Assembly (NCBI GenBank): GCA_945883455.1
Contig: CAMCXJ010000094.1
Span: 1-8,418, forward strand
DNA: 8,418 nt
Direction of reading: 5' to 3'
Source: Prosthecobacter debontii
Lineage (GTDB): Bacteria > Verrucomicrobiota > Verrucomicrobiia > Verrucomicrobiales > Akkermansiaceae
The notes under the pieces were generated by a model. That model ran no database searches, was not told the DNA's origin, and saw only the letters and a list, made by a program, of their open reading frames with translations. Position numbers and translations under genes: made by a program. Below are positions 1 through 6,556 of the stretch, in pieces; positions within the stretch are counted from its first letter, which is position 1, and each line of letters begins with the position of its first letter.

Positions 1-2
1 CA

Positions 3-95
3 GGAAAAGCCGAGCTTCATCCAACTGACTCCACCGTCAGATCCGCCCTTCGCCGTGTCATGGGATACCTCAAATACCAACTCGAAATCGACTGA
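3..95 (+). CDS. 3' end of an unidentified gene upstream of hicB (partial)
   Basis: An open frame enters from the left edge and ends at the TGA at 93-95, leaving about 30 C-terminal residues, including the stretch STVRSALRRVMGYLKYQLEI. The fragment is basic and probably helical. I do not recognise the family, and it does not resemble the usual C-terminus of a HicA toxin. It is read as a real gene because its stop lies one base before the ATG of the HicB-like gene, the spacing expected inside a toxin-antitoxin or other two-gene operon. If it is the partner of the antitoxin, it would be a non-standard one. Only the tail is visible, so no function is assigned. The frame could also be open by chance, since 30 codons is short in GC-rich DNA. 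Confidence 0.45.
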   Translation, partial: GKAELHPTDSTVRSALRRVMGYLKYQLEID

Positions 96-96
96 A

Positions 97-303
97 ATGC
101 GCTACGAACTCATCATCTATTGGAGCAAGGAAGACAACGCCTTCCTTGTCGAAGTCCCCGAACTCCCCGGCTGCATGGCAGACGGCGCATCCTATGAGGA
201 AGCCGTCGCCAACGCTCAGCAAGTCATCGCCGAATGGATCGAAACCGCCCGTTCCCTCATCCGCCCCATCCCGGAGCCGAAAGGAAAACTCGCCTACGCT
301 TGA
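97..303 (+). CDS. HicB-like antitoxin, short form (68 aa)
   Basis: The protein starts MRYELIIYWSKEDNAFLVEV, continues with a PELPGCMADG motif at about residues 21-30, has an EEAVANAQ helix, and ends PIPEPKGKLAYA. This order (beta strands, E/D-x-PGC-x-A-x-G, alpha helix, proline-rich end) is the partial RNase-H-like fold of HicB antitoxins, which neutralise HicA mRNA-cleaving toxins. At 68 residues it lacks the C-terminal ribbon-helix-helix or helix-turn-helix DNA-binding domain of longer HicB proteins. Short forms of this kind are common and may not autoregulate by themselves. The ATG at 97 is chosen because the protein then begins at the first conserved strand and lies one base after the upstream stop. 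A GTG at 55 in the same frame would add 14 residues with no family resemblance and would overlap the upstream gene. No Shine-Dalgarno site is seen before the ATG, so translational coupling is likely. No HicA gene is visible downstream. Confidence 0.8.
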   Translation: MRYELIIYWSKEDNAFLVEVPELPGCMADGASYEEAVANAQQVIAEWIETARSLIRPIPEPKGKLAYA

Positions 304-338
304 TCCGTCTTTCCACTGATCACCGCTCATTCGACACT

Positions 339-360
339 TCATCCCATGTGTTTGGGGTGA
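339..360 (+). terminator. Weak hairpin downstream of hicB, possible terminator
   Basis: An 8-bp stem (339-346 with 353-360, including one T.G pair) closes a 6-base loop, TGTGTT. It begins about 35 bases after the hicB stop. No T-run follows, so it is not a textbook intrinsic terminator. It could still mark the transcript end or a folded 3' UTR. Confidence 0.25.
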
Positions 361-430
361 GATGCTTCATCACAACATTTCTGCGAGTCCTGCCAGTTTT
401 CTCGAGTTTTCATCAACCCCATTTCCCGGC

Positions 431-470
431 CCTCCAATTTTCGCCAAGGCTACGACAGGCAGGCAGGCCC
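431..470. repeat. Segment resembling a dispersed intergenic repeat
   Basis: The segment contains TCGCCAAGGCTACGACAGGC at 441-460, followed by two more AGGC units, making three tandem AGGC copies at 457-468. On the reverse strand it reads as a 'GTCGTAGCCTTGGCGAA' type string. From memory, similar strings of the form TTCGCCAAAGCTACG...GGC recur between genes in several environmental bacterial phyla. Only one copy is in this window, so the repeat status rests on resemblance. Confidence 0.3.
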
Positions 471-488
471 GACGCAATGGCTTTTTCA

Positions 489-524
489 GGGGCTTCCCGC
501 AGAAAGCAAACTCCTTGCGGCCCC
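489..524. repeat. Bulged inverted repeat upstream of tamB
   Basis: GGGG at 489-492 pairs with CCCC at 521-524, and CCGCA at 497-501 pairs with TGCGG at 516-520. This gives a 9-bp stem with a 4-base bulge on the left arm and a 14-base loop. It lies 45 bases before the tamB start. It could be part of the dispersed repeat beside it or a structured leader element. No known RNA family is recognised. Confidence 0.3.
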
Positions 525-569
525 ACATCTTCCTATGGTGTTCCTAGCTTGTTGGTCTAGGGTAGCGCG

Positions 570-3500
570 GTGAGCGATGTGGTAGCCGATGTGAAAAAGC
601 CCCCCCGGAAACGTGGTGGGTGTTTGCGTTGGTTTGGACGTATTACGTTGTTCGGGCTGTTTTTTCTTATCGTCACCTTGGTCTGGCTCAACGGGCCGGG
701 GATGCGCTGGCTGGGGCCGAAGGTGGCGGCGCACTTCATGGCGAAGGCGGGGATGATCGGCGAAATGCGCCTAGGCGGCACGCTGCTGGGCGGGGTGGAG
801 GTGTATGACCTTGAAATCACCTCGGCGGAGGGCGCGTTGGAGCGGGTGGTGGTGGACAGGCTGGTGACGGATTACCATTTCCTTGAGCTGATCGAGGGCA
901 AGATGCGCGGGATTTCTGGCTCAGGGATTCATGTGGATCTGCGGGTGGTGGAGTCGGAGAAAAAGGAGAAAGCGCCGCCGGACTTCCCAGAACTGGCAAA
1001 GGATTTGGGGATGGCGCGGGAAAAATTCATGCCGCTCGCCCTCGATCTTTCGGACATGAGCGTCTCCGCGAAACAGGACGGTAAGCGCGTGGTCGAGGTC
1101 ACCGGTGCTTCGCTTTCCCACAAGCCCGACGCGGATCTCATCGAGTTCGCGGTCGGCACGATCACCGACGCCTCAGGGCGGACTTTGCTTTCGCAGAAGG
1201 TCAGCATCGTGTGGGAGGAAGGGAAGCTCGCTATGGGCAGGTTCGATCTGCTGCCGAAGGTCGGCGTGCGGAATTTTGAACTGCTGTTGCCGGAGAACGG
1301 CGCGGTCTCCGCGAACGGCGAGTTTCGCGTGTTCGGCGCAGTTCTGAAGCTGGATGTCGGCGAGGGGATCGGCGATGTGCGCGTGGATCTGACGGAAGGC
1401 GCGCTGGATTTCGGAAATCCCATGGCCGGGTTGGGCGTAGGTATGCCGTTGAAAGGGCGGATGACCTCGCTGGCGGTCGAGGTGAGGGATGTGTTCCCGG
1501 ATTGGACGCAAGCGGTGGGCTCGGCGGAGGCTTTCGTGGAGGGATTTTCCTACGACGGCTGGGACGTGCCGGAGACCTCGGTGGGGGTGGCGATCGAGGA
1601 GGGGAAATTTTCCGCAAAGGTGGCGGGCAAGTCGCTGGGTTCCGATTTCACCATCGATGGGGGAGGGGAGTTTGATCGCAGCGGCATCCAGGAAGGGAAG
1701 ATCGGGCTGGAGCGCATCGCGGGGAATTTCAACATCGCCGAGGTGTCCCGGGTGCTGAGGGCGCTGGATGCGAAGCTGAAACTGCCAAATGATTTCAAGA
1801 AATTCCCCAGCAGTGAAATCTCCGGGAAGTGGGCGGTGGATCTGCGGGAAATGAAATTCGGCGGCGCGGCCGCGGAGCTGACCCTGTCGGCGAAGGAAGC
1901 CGACGCCAGCCCGATCCAGCTCGACGCGGCGTTCGTGGACGGCATGGTCAGCGTGAAGCGGCTCGCGGCGGAAGGGCTGGAGTTCTCCGGGAAATACACG
2001 CTGGATACACAGGCTTACGAGGCGCGGCAGACGTGGGAGAAATTCGACAGCGCGCGCATCGCGCCGTGGCTGGAAGGCGCGGGCATCGTCTCGCCGGGTA
2101 GCGGGGTGGTCTCGATGAAATGGGAAGGCTCCGGCATTCTAACAGATATGACCTTGCGCGGCGTGGTCACGGAACTGGACGGCACATGGGATCTAACAGC
2201 TTCCGACGGCACGCCGCGGCCACCCGTTTCCGCGAAGGCGGCGAAGATTACCTACGACTGGCCGGGAAAGGCGGATGTCAGCGGATTGGTGGTGCAGACG
2301 GAGGGGCAGACCATTCAGCTCGATGCGAAGCTCGCCGACACGCTCCTTTCGCTAGAAAAATTCGTCTGGCTCGATGGCGAACAGCAACTCGCAAAGGGAA
2401 GGGGAACGCTGCCGGTGCCAGGGGATTTCTCGAAGCTCGATGAATTCCTCGCCAACGACACCCGCCCGCTCGACCTGACTCTCGACTCGGAAACCCTGCC
2501 GCTCGCCAAGCTGCGGCCGTGGATCGCGGGCCTGGTGCAGATCGACGAAAAGGCGACCGGGAAGATCGGCCTGAAAATCGCGGGCAGCCTAGCCGCTCCC
2601 GAGGTGGATGCCTTTGTCGAGATCCGCGATGTCAGCGTGCCCGGCAAGAGCGAAATCCCGAAGACGGATGTGTCCGTGAAACTCAAGGCGCGGGACGGAC
2701 GCGCGGACATTTCCGCCAATGCGGTAGCTCTGGATTACGCCCCGGCGAGCTTCAAGGCGGAGATGGCTTTCCTACCGAAGAAATGGGCGGAGAATCCCGA
2801 TTCGCTGCTGGCGGAGGAGATCAAAGGCTCGCTCGATCTGCCGCGCGTCGAGCTATCCCGTTTCCAATCCATCATCCCCAGCGCGCAGGAACTGGCCGGC
2901 GTGACGACCGGTAAAGTAGTGATCGCGGGCACCATCGGCGAGCCGATGGTCAATGGTTCGCTGAACCTCAGCGGTGGGAAACTGCGCATGAAAGGTAAGG
3001 CGATCCCGGAACTCAGCGGCGTCGGCTTCGATGTGGTGGCGGACATGAAAAAGGTTTCGGTGAAAGGCGCGGTGGAGGATCTCGCGGGCGGTAATCTCAA
3101 GATCAACGGCACCCTGGAACTCACCAACGCGGCGGGCAACGGGCTCGGGCCCTTGGATGTGAGCGTGAAAGGCGAGGGCCTGCCGCTGTTGAGGAACGAA
3201 TTCCTGATCGTCCGCGCGAACGCCGACCTCAACCTCAAGGGAACCATGGCCGATTCCCGCCTGAGCGGCAAAGTGGGCATCATCGACAGCGTGTTTTTCA
3301 AGGACATCGAGCTACTGCCCATCGGCAAGCCCTTCCTCGGCCCTGCCGCCGCCTCGCTGCCGAAGGTCGATACCCCGGCCAACATCGCGGCGGTTCTTCC
3401 AGCTCCCTTCGATGCGTGGACGGTCGATGTCGCGGTGGAAACCATCGACCCCATCCTGATCCGTGGCAACCTCGGGCGGGGCCGCGTGGATGTGGGCTTG

Positions 3501-4067
3501 AGGGTTTCCGGAAAACTCTCCGATCCGAAACCGGAGGGGAAAGTGCGCATCGCCGAGCTGGTCGCGCGTTTGCCTTTTAGCACGCTGGAGGTGCGTGAGG
3601 GCTTCCTCACCTTCACGCCGCAGAACGGCTTCGATCCCACCCTTGAAATTCGCGGCACGGCAGAGCCGCGACCGTATCGCGTCCAGGTCTATGCCTATGG
3701 CCGACTGTCCGATCCCCAGCTCGTGCTCACCTCCGAGCCGCCGCTTCCTGAAAACGAGATCATGACCCTGCTCGCCACCGGCACCACCTCCGCCGGTCTT
3801 GAGAACTCGCAGGCCGCGTCCTCCCGCGCGATGCAGCTCCTCATCGAGGAAATGCGGCGCGGCAGGTTTCCCCTCGGTAAACGCCTCCGCCCGCTGCTCG
3901 GGCTGCTGGACAACGTCGATTTCAGCCTCGCGGAGACGGATCCCTACGATTCGGATTCCTACAGCTCGGCCACCTTGAAATTGAGCGAAAAACTGTATGT
4001 CACGGCAGGCCTCGCCGCGGAAGGTGATCAGCGGGTGATGGCGATATGGAGGATCAGGTTCCGATGA
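570..4067 (+). CDS. tamB: TamB-like translocation and assembly module protein
   Basis: This 1165-residue protein is close in length to Escherichia coli TamB (about 1260). It has a basic N-terminus (KKPPRKRGG), one hydrophobic segment at about residues 22-40 that should anchor it in the inner membrane, and a long periplasmic region of beta-rich repeats. The C-terminal few hundred residues fit the TamB (DUF490) domain: they include LTSEPPLPENEIMTLLATG at about 1053-1071 and end in a strand-like tail (LYVTAG ... WRIRFR). TamB proteins form a groove-lined bridge across the periplasm that works with an Omp85 partner in outer-membrane protein assembly and probably lipid transport. The Omp85 partner is the next gene here. 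GTG at 570 is the first start after the in-frame stop at 558-560, and an AGGG at 559-562 is a weak ribosome site. GTG at 579 and 591 are alternatives that would not affect the anchor. The N-terminal two thirds are too divergent to assign by eye. Confidence 0.88.
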   Translation: MSDVVADVKKPPRKRGGCLRWFGRITLFGLFFLIVTLVWLNGPGMRWLGPKVAAHFMAKAGMIGEMRLGGTLLGGVEVYDLEITSAEGALERVVVDRLVTDYHFLELIEGKMRGISGSGIHVDLRVVESEKKEKAPPDFPELAKDLGMAREKFMPLALDLSDMSVSAKQDGKRVVEVTGASLSHKPDADLIEFAVGTITDASGRTLLSQKVSIVWEEGKLAMGRFDLLPKVGVRNFELLLPENGAVSANGEFRVFGAVLKLDVGEGIGDVRVDLTEGALDFGNPMAGLGVGMPLKGRMTSLAVEVRDVFPDWTQAVGSAEAFVEGFSYDGWDVPETSVGVAIEEGKFSAKVAGKSLGSDFTIDGGGEFDRSGIQEGKIGLERIAGNFNIAEVSRVLRALDAKLKLPNDFKKFPSSEISGKWAVDLREMKFGGAAAELTLSAKEADASPIQLDAAFVDGMVSVKRLAAEGLEFSGKYTLDTQAYEARQTWEKFDSARIAPWLEGAGIVSPGSGVVSMKWEGSGILTDMTLRGVVTELDGTWDLTASDGTPRPPVSAKAAKITYDWPGKADVSGLVVQTEGQTIQLDAKLADTLLSLEKFVWLDGEQQLAKGRGTLPVPGDFSKLDEFLANDTRPLDLTLDSETLPLAKLRPWIAGLVQIDEKATGKIGLKIAGSLAAPEVDAFVEIRDVSVPGKSEIPKTDVSVKLKARDGRADISANAVALDYAPASFKAEMAFLPKKWAENPDSLLAEEIKGSLDLPRVELSRFQSIIPSAQELAGVTTGKVVIAGTIGEPMVNGSLNLSGGKLRMKGKAIPELSGVGFDVVADMKKVSVKGAVEDLAGGNLKINGTLELTNAAGNGLGPLDVSVKGEGLPLLRNEFLIVRANADLNLKGTMADSRLSGKVGIIDSVFFKDIELLPIGKPFLGPAAASLPKVDTPANIAAVLPAPFDAWTVDVAVETIDPILIRGNLGRGRVDVGLRVSGKLSDPKPEGKVRIAELVARLPFSTLEVREGFLTFTPQNGFDPTLEIRGTAEPRPYRVQVYAYGRLSDPQLVLTSEPPLPENEIMTLLATGTTSAGLENSQAASSRAMQLLIEEMRRGRFPLGKRLRPLLGLLDNVDFSLAETDPYDSDSYSSATLKLSEKLYVTAGLAAEGDQRVMAIWRIRFR
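4048..4052 (+). promoter_or_regulatory. Shine-Dalgarno site that decides the tamA start
   Basis: GGAGG lies inside the tamB coding end, 11 bases before the ATG at 4064. It cannot serve the in-frame ATG at 4046, which it overlaps, so it favours the 4064 start and a signal peptide directly at the N-terminus. Confidence 0.65.
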
Positions 4068-6058
4068 AATTTCCGCTCCCCATCCTTGCCCTTGTCGGCG
4101 CGCTCATCTTTGCCGGTGTCGCGTTCGCGAAAACGCGCATCGAGATCCGGGGCATGACCAGCAAGAGCGAGCGCGAAGTCCTCCAGCTCATGGGCGACCG
4201 GCTCGTCTATGTCCGCGAAAAATCCGCCAGCCCATGGCGCGCCGCCGATGCCGCTTTCCTACTCACGGAAATACTCCGCAACGACGGCTACAACGAGGCG
4301 AAGGTCACGCCGAAGGTCGTAGCGCCGGATCGCATCGCGCTCATCGTCGATGAGGGAAAAAGGCTCGCTCTCGGAAAAGTCACGATCACCGGTGAAGGCG
4401 ATGCGAAACAGCTCGCGAAGCTTTACGCGCTGCCCGCTAAGAAGGACATGCCGTTCGGTGCGGGCTCTCCACCTTTCCGCGAGGTGGATGTGGAAACCGG
4501 CCTCGGCTACATCGAGCAGCAGCTCCACTCGGAAGGCTATTGGAATGCGGATGCGATCCTAAGTGAACGTGTGACAGATCAAAAATACGGCAAGATCGAC
4601 GTGACCATCATGGTGGATCGCGGGGAGCGCTTCAGGATTGTGAAACCCACTGTTTCCAGCCCCGACGGGCGCGGCGTAAAGCGCGCGGCGACGACGTGGG
4701 AGCCTTTCATCGGTGAGTGGGCGACGACCGAGAAAATCAACGGCCTGCGCGCCGCGATGGAGGAGGCGTTCATCAGCCGGGGCTATCCTGACGCGAAGAT
4801 CCGCATGGAAAGCAGTTTGGGGAAATCAACCTACCAGCCCGCGTTCTTCATCGATCTCGGCACCCGCGTGCGCTTGCTGGAGGTTCATGCGGAAGGCCTT
4901 GAACTCACGCAGCCGCAGCGCGTGAAGCGCATCATGGAGCCGCTGGAAGGCGAGTGGTACGACCAAGCGGCGATGAACGCGAAAGTGAAGCGCCTGCTCG
5001 CCACCGGCGCGTTCGAATCCGTGCAGGTGGAGACCTACGAGGTTTCTAGTAAACGGATCGATGCAACCCTCCATTTTCGGGAGGCCAAGGCGAGGGAGAT
5101 CAGCCTCGCAGCGGGAGCGGAGACGTTCTACGGGCCGCTGTTCCGCGCGGGCTACACCGACAGGAATTTCCGCGGCGGCCTCAAGGGGTTTTCCGCCGGT
5201 ATGGAATTCAGCGGACGCGGCGCGCTCGGCGAGGTGAAGCTCACCAACCCCTGGTGGCGCGGCTCGGAAACGGCGCATACGCTCCGGCTGTATTCGCTCG
5301 TGAAAGCGTTCGAAGGCTACACATCCTTCGAGTCCGGCTTCGAGAGCGGATGGAAATGGCAACCCTCCAAGCGCCGCCACATGGAGCTGGTGCTCGGATA
5401 TTCGTTTCTCACGGTCACGGACGATGGATTGCCCTCCAACCTCCTCGGGGAAACCGATTACAACCATATCCGCGTCGCATTCACCCACACTTGGGATCAC
5501 CGCGACAGCGCGATCCTGCCGAAATCCGGCTGGCACTTCGGCATCCCCGTCCAGGTCGGCGCGGCCATCGGCGAGCAGATGGAAACCTATGCGAAGGTCG
5601 GAATGAACGGCGGCTACTATCTTCCGTTGGGCGATATCCACCTCCTCGGCATCGGTGGCTTCGCGAACTGGGTTTTCCCCACGGAAGACATCCAAAGCCT
5701 GCCGGTGGACTTGCGCGTCTTCAACGGCGGCGCGCGCAGTGTCCGCAGTTTTCCGGAAAGGGAACTCGGCCCTAGCTTCGGCGGCAATCCGTATGGCGGC
5801 GATTTCAGCTGGTGCGTGAACACGGAACTCAGCCGCGCAGTCACCGGGCCGCTGACCGCCGTGGCCTTCGTCGATGCGGGCGCGGTCACCGGCAACTACA
5901 CCGGCATCCGCCAAGACGGCCTAGAACTCGCCGCCGGCCTCGGCCTCCGGCTCGATCTCCCCATCGGCCCGGTGCGCCTCGAATACGGTCACAACCTCAC
6001 CCAAGACCTGGGCGAACCGGGCGGCACATGGCACTTCGCGATCGGCGCGACTTTCTGA
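4064..6058 (+). CDS. tamA: TamA-like Omp85 outer-membrane protein
   Basis: The 664-residue protein begins with a signal peptide (MKFPLPILALVGALIFAGVAFA, likely cleaved after residue 22). About 320 residues of POTRA-type repeats follow. Repeat ends can be seen at VDEGKR (about 95-100), VDRGERF (about 184-190), DLGTRV (about 264-269) and HFREAKA (about 337-343), suggesting four POTRAs. The C-terminal barrel (about 342-664) carries the Omp85 signature DHRDSAILPKSGW from residue 478, a loop-6 motif VRSF at 560-563 where the usual form is VRGF/Y, and a terminal beta-signal ending in phenylalanine (HFAIGATF). Omp85 proteins insert or translocate substrates at the outer membrane. Direct linkage to tamB argues for TamA rather than BamA, although proteobacterial TamA has three POTRAs. 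The start overlaps the tamB stop (ATGA at 4064-4067), implying translational coupling. An in-frame ATG at 4046 is possible but would put six extra residues before the signal peptide. Confidence 0.87.
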   Translation: MKFPLPILALVGALIFAGVAFAKTRIEIRGMTSKSEREVLQLMGDRLVYVREKSASPWRAADAAFLLTEILRNDGYNEAKVTPKVVAPDRIALIVDEGKRLALGKVTITGEGDAKQLAKLYALPAKKDMPFGAGSPPFREVDVETGLGYIEQQLHSEGYWNADAILSERVTDQKYGKIDVTIMVDRGERFRIVKPTVSSPDGRGVKRAATTWEPFIGEWATTEKINGLRAAMEEAFISRGYPDAKIRMESSLGKSTYQPAFFIDLGTRVRLLEVHAEGLELTQPQRVKRIMEPLEGEWYDQAAMNAKVKRLLATGAFESVQVETYEVSSKRIDATLHFREAKAREISLAAGAETFYGPLFRAGYTDRNFRGGLKGFSAGMEFSGRGALGEVKLTNPWWRGSETAHTLRLYSLVKAFEGYTSFESGFESGWKWQPSKRRHMELVLGYSFLTVTDDGLPSNLLGETDYNHIRVAFTHTWDHRDSAILPKSGWHFGIPVQVGAAIGEQMETYAKVGMNGGYYLPLGDIHLLGIGGFANWVFPTEDIQSLPVDLRVFNGGARSVRSFPERELGPSFGGNPYGGDFSWCVNTELSRAVTGPLTAVAFVDAGAVTGNYTGIRQDGLELAAGLGLRLDLPIGPVRLEYGHNLTQDLGEPGGTWHFAIGATF

Positions 6059-6062
6059 CCTT

Positions 6063-6536
6063 ATGAAACGCATCCTTTTGGTCTGCATGGGAAACATCTG
6101 CCGCTCGCCCGCGGCGGAGATCGTGTTCCGGAAAATGGTGGGCGACGCGGGGCGCGGGGACGAATTTGACATCGACTCGGCGGGCACCATCGGATTCCAC
6201 AAAGGCAAACCGCCGGACGCGCGCATGGCCGCCCATCTCGCGCGGAGAGGATACACCGTCGCGGGCCGCTCGCGGCAACTCACGGCGCGCGATCTGCGGG
6301 AGTTCGACCTCATCCTGACGATGGACGAGGAAAACCTCTCCGACGCCCTTTCGCTCGATCCCGCCGGCGGGTTCCACCACAAGGTGAAACCGTTCGTGGA
6401 TTTCCTCCGCGAACACAAGGCGCCGAGGATACCCGACCCCTATTACGGCGGCGACGAGGGCTTCGCGCATGTCATCGAGCTGCTTGAGGACGGCTGCGCG
6501 GAGTTGCTGGCCCGCCTCACCGAATCGCCCGGATAG
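6063..6536 (+). CDS. Low-molecular-weight protein tyrosine phosphatase family protein
   Basis: This 157-residue protein has the family's full active-site set. The N-terminal P-loop VCMGNICRSP contains the nucleophile Cys8, Arg14 and Ser15 (CX5R-S). The DSAGT strand is at about 38-42, and the general-acid Asp125 sits in the loop PDPYYGG. Length matches the family (about 150). Enzymes of this fold remove phosphate from tyrosine residues (for example Wzb-type regulators of exopolysaccharide kinases) or from arginine residues (YwlE type); sequence by eye does not separate these. It should be cytoplasmic, with no signal peptide. The start is fixed because the P-loop begins seven residues in. It lies 4 bases after the tamA stop with no clear Shine-Dalgarno site, so it is probably translated by coupling. 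No tyrosine kinase or polysaccharide gene is in view, so its substrate is unknown. Confidence 0.9.
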   Translation: MKRILLVCMGNICRSPAAEIVFRKMVGDAGRGDEFDIDSAGTIGFHKGKPPDARMAAHLARRGYTVAGRSRQLTARDLREFDLILTMDEENLSDALSLDPAGGFHHKVKPFVDFLREHKAPRIPDPYYGGDEGFAHVIELLEDGCAELLARLTESPG

Positions 6537-6545
6537 AATTTTCCC

Positions 6546-6550
6546 AAGGA
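6546..6550 (+). promoter_or_regulatory. Shine-Dalgarno site for the toroid-protein gene
   Basis: AAGGA lies 6 bases before the ATG at 6557. The alternative in-frame ATG at 6581 has no purine-rich site before it. This supports the longer start even though the extra eight residues (MPVRCNIT) look unremarkable. Confidence 0.6.
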
Positions 6551-6556
6551 AACCGG

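Larger units (their letters stand above)
304..569. other. Non-coding gap between hicB and the tamB cluster
   Basis: This 266-base gap separates the small HicB-like gene from the large cluster. The short open frames across it have no recognisable protein features. It holds a small hairpin after hicB (339-360), a segment resembling a dispersed repeat (about 431-470) and a bulged inverted repeat (489-524). A promoter for the downstream genes should lie here, but I found no convincing -35/-10 pair. The only candidate, TTGCGG at 516-521 and TATGGT at 534-539, has a spacer far too short. Confidence 0.6.

Noticed and set aside
55..96. GTG at 55 as the hicB start
   Set aside because: It would add 14 residues without family resemblance and overlap the upstream frame. 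The ATG at 97 starts at the first conserved strand.
2735..3658. Minus-strand open frame of 307 codons
   Set aside because: It is wholly inside tamB. Its product is Ser/Arg/Pro-rich with no recognisable motif, and long antisense frames are expected at this base composition.
4046..4063. ATG at 4046 as the tamA start
   Set aside because: GGAGG overlaps this codon's neighbourhood and is positioned for the ATG at 4064, where the signal peptide begins directly.
4826..5914. Long minus-strand open frame of 362 codons
   Set aside because: It lies wholly inside the tamA barrel, which has clear Omp85 motifs on the plus strand. Its translation is rich in Ala, Arg, Glu and Gly without domain features, as expected for an antisense frame in GC-rich coding DNA.
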